Shown piece by piece: positions 57,295 through 64,000 of a stretch of DNA of 64,000 nucleotides. Numbering within the stretch: the first letter of the stretch is position 1; each line of letters opens with the position of its first letter. The notes below the pieces were generated by a model that searched no databases, was not told the DNA's origin, and worked only from the letters and a program-made list of their open reading frames with translations. The stretch lies in the NCBI GenBank assembly GCA_943842425.1, contig CALTBR010000003.1, forward strand, positions 62,001 through 126,000, given 5' to 3'. The stretch comes from UBA974 sp002292405 (GTDB taxonomy: Bacteria; Bacteroidota; Bacteroidia; Flavobacteriales_D; Sanyastnellaceae). Made by a program: the position numbers and the translations under genes.

Positions 57295-57394
57295 NNNNNN
57301 NNNNNNNNNNNNNNNNNNNNNNNNNNNNNNNNNNNNNNNNNNNNNNNNNNNNNNNNNNNNNNNNNNNNNNNNNNNNNNNNNNNNNNNNNNNNNN
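57295..57394. other. Assembly gap of exactly 100 N
   Basis: One run of 100 N lies inside the repeat gene. A round number suggests a placeholder of unknown length. The frame before it (2) and after it (1) differ, which means nothing if the length is arbitrary. The end of the 179-residue array and the start of the 77-residue array are both hidden here. Confidence 0.95.
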
Positions 57395-60300
57395 CCATTA
57401 CAGTTGTAGACACTACTGCTCCTGTTCTAACTATCCCATCTGATTACACAGCTGAGTGCAGTGACGATCACCCTATGGATGATGCTTCTGCTACGGATAA
57501 CTGTGGTGAGGTAACGATAGATGTAGTCGATACTACGATTGCTGGCGCTTGTGAAGGTGATTACATTATCACCCGTGAGTTTACAGCTACTGATGATTGT
57601 GGAAACTCTTCATCTGCTACACAGATCATTACTATTATAGATACTACTGCTCCAGTACTTACTATCCCATCTGATTACACAGCTGAGTGCAGTGACAATC
57701 ACCCTATGGATGATGCTAGCGCATCAGACAGCTGTGGTGAAGTAATTATCTCAGTTGAGGCTACTATTACTCCTGGTTCCTGTACTGGCGATTACACTAT
57801 AACACGTGTCTTCACAGCTACTGACGACTGTGGTAACGCTACTTCCGCCACTCAGACGATCACGATTATCGACACTACTGCTCCTGTATCTCACACGTAT
57901 CCCATCTGATTACACAGCTGAGTGCAGTGACGATCACCCTATGGATGACGCTTCTGCTACGGATAACTGTGGTGAGGTAACGATAGATGTAGTCGATACT
58001 ACGATTGCTGGCGCTTGTGAAGGTGATTACACAATTTCTCGTTTATTCACAGCTACCGATGATTGTGGAAACTCTACTTCCGCCACTCAGACGATCACGA
58101 TTATCGACACTACTGCTCCAGTACTTACTATCCCATCTGATTACACAGCTGAGTGCAGTGACGATCACCCTATGGATGATGCTTCTGCTACGGATAACTG
58201 TGGTGAGGTAACGATAGATGTAGTCGATACTACGATTGCTGGCGCTTGTGAAGGTGATTACACAATTTCTCGTTTATTCACAGCTACCGATGATTGTGGA
58301 AACTCTACTTCAGCGACTCAGACCATTACAGTTGTAGACACTACTGCTCCTGTTCTAACTATCCCATCTGATTACACAGCTGAGTGCAGTGACGATCACC
58401 CTATGGATGATGCTTCTGCTACGGATAACTGTGGTGAGGTAACGATAGATGTAGTCGATACTACGATTGCTGGCGCTTGTGCTGGTAATTACACAATTTC
58501 TCGTTTATTCACAGCTACCGATGATTGTGGAAACTCTTCATCTGCTACACAGATCATTACTATTGTAGATACTACTGCTCCAGTACTTACTATCCCGTCT
58601 GATTACACAGCTGAATGCAGTGACGATCACCCTATGGATGATGCTTCTGCTACGGATAACTGTGGTGAGGTAACGATAGATGTAGTCGATACTACGATTG
58701 CTGGCGCTTGTGCTGGTAATTACACAATTTCTCGTTTATTCACAGCTACTGATGATTGTGGAAACTCTACTTCCGCCACTCAGACGATCACGATTATCGA
58801 CACTACTGCTCCAGTACTTACTATCCCATCTGATTACACAGCTGAGTGTACAGATGAGTTGACATTAATTGAAGCTACTGTTACAGATAACTGTTCAGCT
58901 TGCTACGTTCGATCACCATTTACGTCATCTGAAGATGCATATGGAATCGAGGTTGTTGAAGTTGCAAGTCATACTGAAGGTTCCCTATCGGGTCTTACGA
59001 CTTACCGTATTTACTTGACAGCTCCATCAGGACTTGACCAAGTAACAAGTTTCACAGGAAACGATGAGTTCCCATTGTCTATAAATACTTCAACAAGTTT
59101 CTTCCAACATGCGTTAGGAGGAGCGACTCCAAGTAATATTACACCTGGAGCTATAGATTTAATTCCAGAGTTGGCATTTGATTCTTGGGTTACTCTAGGT
59201 ATTTCTCAATCTCCTGTTGGAGATCAGAGCCCAGTAGAGTTAATTCCTGGATCTTGGTCTACAGAGTTTGAAAACGGAAATGGCTTTAATGTCAATGATG
59301 GAATCGGAAGTGGTTGGTACGTTATCCCATCTGCCTCTAACGGTATTGTTGGAGATGACAACCGCTTATTAGTTGCTCAGTTAACTACTGATGGATTAAT
59401 CAGTGCATCTTTACGTGCTCAGATTTTTCCTGATGGAGACCAAGTCAATGATGTTCGTGCTGACCTAACCCTCGATCAATATTTAGATTGTTCAGAGCTT
59501 TCACTTGATTTAGTTGAGACGGTTGTAGAAGGATGCGGTGACACATACGTGTTATCTCGCACTTGGACATCTGTTGACGACTGTGGAAACTCATCTTCAG
59601 CTACTCAGACCATTACAGTTGTAGACACTACTGCTCCTGTTCTAACTATCCCATCTGATTACACAGCTGAGTGCAGTGACGATCACCCTATGGATGATGC
59701 TTCTGCTACGGATAACTGTGGTGAGGTAACGATAGATGTAGTCGATACTACGATTGCTGGCGCTTGTGAAGGTGATTACACTTATCACCCGTGTAGTTTA
59801 CAGCTACTGATGATTGTGGAAACTCTTCATCTGCTACACAGATCATTACTATTGTAGATACTACTGCTCCAGTACTTACTATCCCATCTGATTACACAGC
59901 TGAATGCAGTGACGAGCATCCTATGGATGATGCTTCTGCTACGGATAACTGTGGTGAGGTAACGATAGATGTAGTCGATACTACGATTGCTGGCGCTTGT
60001 GAAGGTGATTACACAATTTCTCGTTTATTCACAGCTACTGATGATTGTGGAAACTCTTCATCTGCTACACAGATCATTACTATTATAGATACTACTGCTC
60101 CAGTACTTACTATCCCATCTGATTACACAGCTGAATGTTCAGACGAGCATCCTATGGATGATGCTTCTGCTACGGATAACTGTGGTGAGGTAACGATAGA
60201 TGTAGTCGATACTACGATTGCTGGCGCTTGTGAAGGTGATTACACTTATCACCCGTGAGTTTACAGCTACTGATGATTGTGGAAACTCTTCATCTGCTAC

Positions 60301-63300
60301 ACAGATCATTACTATTATAGATACTACTGCTCCAGTACTTACTATCCCATCTGATTACACAGCTGAGTGCAGTGACAATCACCCTATGGATGATGCTAGC
60401 GCATCAGACAGCTGTGGTGAAGTAATTATCTCAGTTGAGGCTACTATTACTCCTGGTTCCTGTACTGGCGATTACACTATAACACGTGTCTTCACAGCTA
60501 CTGACGACTGTGGTAACGCTACTTCCGCCACTCAGACGATCACGATTATCGACACTACTTCTCCAGTATTCACAAGTATCCCATCTGATTACACAGCTGA
60601 ATGCAGTGACGATCACCCTATGGATGATGCTTCTGCTACGGATAACTGTGGTGAGGTAACGATAGATGTAGTCGATACTACGATTGCTGGCGCTTGTGAC
60701 TGGTGATTACACAATTTCTCGTTTATTCACAGCTACCGATGATTGTGGAAACTCTACTTCCGCCACTCAGACGATCACGATTATCGACACTACTGCTCCT
60801 GTTCTAACTATCCCATCTGATTACACAGCTGAGTGCAGTGACGATCACCCTATGGATGATGCTTCTGCTACGGATAACTGTGGTGAGGTAACGATAGATG
60901 TAGTCGATACTACGATTGCTGGCGCTTGTGAAGGTGATTACACAATTTCTCGTTTATTCACAGCTACCGATGATTGTGGAAACTCTTCATCTGCTACACA
61001 GATCGATTACTATTATAGATACTACTGCTCCAGTACTTACTATCCCATCTGATTACACAGCTGAATGCAGTGACGAGCATCCTATGGATGATGCTTCTGC
61101 TACGGATAACTGTGGTGAGGTAACGATAGATGTAGTCGATACTACGATTGCTGGCGCTTGTGAAGGTGATTACATTATCACCCGTGTAGTTCACAGCTAC
61201 TGATGATTGTGGAAACTCTACTTCCGCCACTCAGACGATCACGATTATCGACACTACTGCTCCAGTACTTACTATCCCATCTGATTACACAGCTGAGTGC
61301 AGTGACGATCACCCTATGGATGATGCTTCTGCTACGGATAACTGTGGTGAGGTAACGATAGATGTAGTCGATACTACGATTGCTGGCGCTTGTGAAGGTG
61401 ATTACACAATTTCTCGTTTATTCACAGCTACCGATGATTGTGGAAACTCTTCATCTGCTACACAGATCATTACTATTATAGATACTACTGCTCCAGTACT
61501 TACTATCCCATCTGATTACACAGCTGAGTGCAGTGACGATCACCCTATGGATGATGCTTCTGCTACGGATAACTGTGGTGAGGTAACGACTCAGATGTAG
61601 TCGATACTACGATTGCTGGCGCTTGTGACTGGTGATTACACTATATCACGTGTCTTCACAGCTACTGATGATTGTGGAAACTCTTCATCTGCTACACAGA
61701 TCATTACTATTATAGATACTACTGCTCCAGTACTTACTATCCCATCTGATTACACAGCTGAGTGCAGTGACGATCACCCTATGGATGATGCTTCTGCTAC
61801 GGATAACTGTGGTGAGGTAACGATAGATGTAGTCGATACTACGATTGCTGGCGCTTGTGCTGGTGATTACACAATTTCTCGTTTATTCACAGCTACCGAT
61901 GATTGTGGAAACTCTACTTCCGCCACTCAGACGATCACGATTATCGACACTACTGCTCCAGTATTCACAAGTATCCCATCTGATTACACAGCTGAGTGCA
62001 GTGACGATCACCCTATGGATGATGCTTCTGCTACGGATAACTGTGGTGAGGTAACGATAGATGTAGTCGATACTACGATTGCTGGCGCTTGTGAAGGTGA
62101 TTACATTATCACCCGTGAGTTCACAGCTACTGATGATTGTGGAAACTCTTCATCTGCTACACAGATCATTACTATTATAGATACTACTGCTCCAGTACTT
62201 ACTATCCCATCTGATTACACAGCTGAATGCAGTGACGATCACCCTATGGATGATGCTTCTGCTACGGATAACTGTGGTGAGGTAACGATAGATGTAGTCG
62301 ATACTACGATTGCTGGCGCTTGTGACTGGTGATTACACTATAACACGTGTCTTCACAGCTACTGATGATTGTGGAAACTCTACTTCCGCCACTCAGACGA
62401 TCACGATTATCGACACTACTGCTCCAGTACTTACTATCCCATCTGATTACACAGCTGAGTGCAGTGACGATCACCCTATGGATGATGCTTCTGCTACGGA
62501 TAACTGTGGTGAGGTAACGATAGATGTAGTCGATACTACGATTGCTGGCGCTTGTGAAGGTGATTACACAATTTCTCGTTTATTCACAGCTACCGATGAT
62601 TGTGGAAACTCTTCATCTGCTACACAGATCATTACTATTATAGATACTACTGCTCCAGTACTTACTATCCCATCTGATTACACAGCTGAGTGCAGTGACG
62701 ATCACCCTATGGATGATGCTAGCGCATCAGACAGCTGTGGTGAAGTAATTATCTCAGTTGAGGCTACTATTACTCCTGGTTCCTGTACTGGCGATTACAC
62801 TATAACACGTGTCTTCACAGCTACTGACGACTGTGGTAACGCTACTTCCGCCACTCAGACGATCACGATTATCGACACTACTGCTCCTGTTCTAACTATC
62901 CCATCTGATTACACAGCTGAGTGCAGTGACGATCACCCTATGGATGATGCTTCTGCTACGGATAACTGTGGTGAGGTAACGATAGATGTAGTCGATACTA
63001 CGATTGCTGGCGCTTGTGAAGGTGATTACACAATTTCTCGTTTATTCACAGCTACTGATGATTGTGGAAACTCTACTTCAGCGACTCAGACGATCACGAT
63101 TATCGACACTACTGCTCCTGTTCTAACTATCCCATCTGATTACACAGCTGAGTGCAGTGACGATCACCCTATGGATGATGCTTCTGCTACGGATAACTGT
63201 GGTGAGGTAACGATAGATGTAGTCGATACTACGATTGCTGGCGCTTGTGAAGGTGATTACACAATTTCTCGTTTATTCACAGCTACCGATGATTGTGGAA

Positions 63301-64000
63301 ACTCTACTTCCGCCACTCAGACGATCACGATTATCGACACTACTGCTCCAGTACTTACTATCCCATCTGATTACACAGCTGAGTGCAGTGACAATCACCC
63401 TATGGATGATGCTTCTGCTACGGATAACTGTGGAAATGTTGAGATTACTTTAAACGAATACTCAATTGCAGGAAATGCGGATGGTAATTACATTATAACA
63501 CGCGTATTCACAGCTACTGATGATTGTGGAAACTTTGCTTCCGCTACACAGACTATTACTGTAGCTGATACAACAGCTCCAGATATCACACCTCCAGCTG
63601 ATTACACAATGGAGTGTGGTTCGGAGATTATACTTGATGACGCTTCTGTTACAGATAACTGTAGCGAAGTTACAATGACAGTTACTAGTGTAACTGTTAA
63701 TGGTATTTGTGGTGTTAATTATAATTTGCTAAGAACTTTTACAGCTACCGATGAAGCGGGTAATGCATCATCTGTAACTCAAGTAATTAGTGTTTTAGAT
63801 ACTACAGGACCTGTGTTTACTTATGTGGAAGGCGGTGAAGCTTTAACACTTAATGAATCTGATGGTGATGTGTTGAATAATGATCCGATTGTACTTATTG
63901 TAGATGGTTGTGACAACTCACCTTTATGGAGTTATGAAGATGTCGTTCTCGAAATAGATGGACCTACTACTACAATTCAGAGAACTTTCACAGCTGTGGA
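57395..64000 (+). CDS. Giant repeat protein, 3' fragment with artefactual frame breaks, open at window end
   Basis: Probably the continuation of the same gene. It encodes about 25 HYR-like modules of 77 residues (DTTAPVLTIPSDYTAEC, TDNCGEVTIDVV, TATDDCGN), each with four Cys that could make two disulfides. The frame is 1 at 57397, then changes near 57883, 59780-59795, 60244, 60699, 61003, 61186, 61588, 61629 and 62327, ending in frame 0, which stays open to 64000. Every change is an insertion of 1 or 2 bases at a place where module variants differ. I treat it as one CDS damaged by consensus errors. From 63798 the sequence leaves the module pattern (VEGGEALTLNESDGDVLNND), perhaps the next domain. 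No stop codon is seen in the final frame. Confidence 0.6.
57409..63797 (+). repeat. 231-bp tandem module array (HYR-like), about 25 copies
   Basis: Module spacing is 231 bases (234 when the variant PVFTSIPSDY adds one residue). Exceptions of 1 or 2 extra bases mark the frame breaks. Most copies are the TDNCGEVTIDVVDTTIAGAC type. Three copies (around 57640, 60320 and 62643) are a second type, SDSCGEVIISVEATITPGSC. The last two modules (from 63336) drift and then diverge, as expected at an array edge. Confidence 0.9.
58901..59494 (+). other. 198-residue domain nested inside one HYR-like module
   Basis: The seventh visible module is interrupted after TDNCSA by 594 bases in frame, then resumes with ELSLDLVETVVEGCG and the usual DDCGN. 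The inserted part (YRIYLTAPSGLDQVTSFTGN, LGGATPSNI, WVTLGISQSP, GSGWYVIPSASNG, LVAQLTTDG) is single-copy in the window, poor in Cys and predicted beta-rich. I do not recognise a named family. Confidence 0.6.

Noticed and set aside
57883..62330. Programmed frameshifting or a decayed pseudogene in the module array
   Set aside because: The breaks are insertions that merge two module variants, and the module sequence itself is perfectly conserved on both sides. Consensus error explains this better than decay or recoding.
45164..63797. CRISPR or satellite-type repeats
   Set aside because: Both arrays are in-frame protein-coding repeats of 537 and 231 bases, with no short repeat-spacer structure.

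Overview
The window looks like a chromosomal segment of a free-living, probably marine, member of the Bacteroidota (class Flavobacteriia, perhaps near the Cryomorphaceae/Schleiferiaceae/Fluviicola group; the exact family is a guess). The reasons are C-terminal tails typical of type IX secretion (T9SS), a SusC-like TonB-dependent receptor with an N-terminal carboxypeptidase-regulatory-like domain, fused CcsBA cytochrome c biogenesis, almost no Shine-Dalgarno sequences, AT-rich DNA, and promoters that fit the Bacteroidota pattern TTTG-N19-TAnnTTTG. I saw no tRNA, rRNA, CRISPR array, phage or insertion sequence.

Layout. 1-5.7 kb: a saccharopine-dehydrogenase-like enzyme, then a lipoprotein, CcsBA and a TonB-C-domain protein. 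5.7-14.5 kb is rich in redox-metal proteins: a two-gene multicopper-oxidase-like operon (minus strand), a SulP transporter with a long GAPDH (minus strand), and two tandem paralogues that fuse a c-type haem domain to a peptidylglycine-monooxygenase-like dicopper domain. 14.5-17.9 kb: a secreted esterase divergent from an MBOAT/AlgX-type O-acetylation pair, with a perfect palindrome centred between the two start codons. 17.9-22.7 kb: a Gre-like protein, a glycosyltransferase, a fatty acid hydroxylase-family protein, a monoacylglycerol-lipase-like hydrolase and, divergent from it, glycerol kinase. 22.8-30.1 kb: a secreted EEP nuclease, TypA/BipA, and a four-gene MacAB-like ABC operon. 30.1-44.5 kb: a reprolysin-like metalloprotease, cytidine deaminase with a CNT nucleoside transporter, a nitroreductase, a patatin, a Ycf48-like propeller, a prolyl oligopeptidase, a TonB-dependent receptor, an acyltransferase, an RluA-type pseudouridine synthase and an RRM protein.

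44.8-64 kb is dominated by one apparent giant surface-protein gene (more than 19 kb, running off the window). It has a signal peptide and a Cys-rich ACNY-type module, then 22 full and one partial copies of a nearly identical 537-bp (179-residue) repeat containing no Lys, Arg, Cys or Trp. A gap of exactly 100 N follows, then about 25 copies of a 231-bp (77-residue) four-Cys HYR-like module, one of which carries a nested 198-residue domain. After the gap the reading frame breaks at about nine sites. Each break is an insertion whose sequence is the union of two module variants. I read these as consensus or assembly errors in a repeat and not as real frameshifts.

How parts may work together (inference). 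The lipase and glycerol kinase would release and phosphorylate glycerol. The esterase and the MBOAT/AlgX pair would remove and add acyl groups on an exported glycan. Cytidine deaminase and the CNT transporter form a nucleoside salvage pair. CcsBA is needed to mature haem c proteins such as the two haem/dicopper oxygenases. The strongest candidates for something undescribed are the acidic giant repeat protein, the haem c/dicopper oxygenase pair with swapped C-termini, the apparent split of a trinuclear copper site over two overlapping genes, and the symmetric divergent operator.
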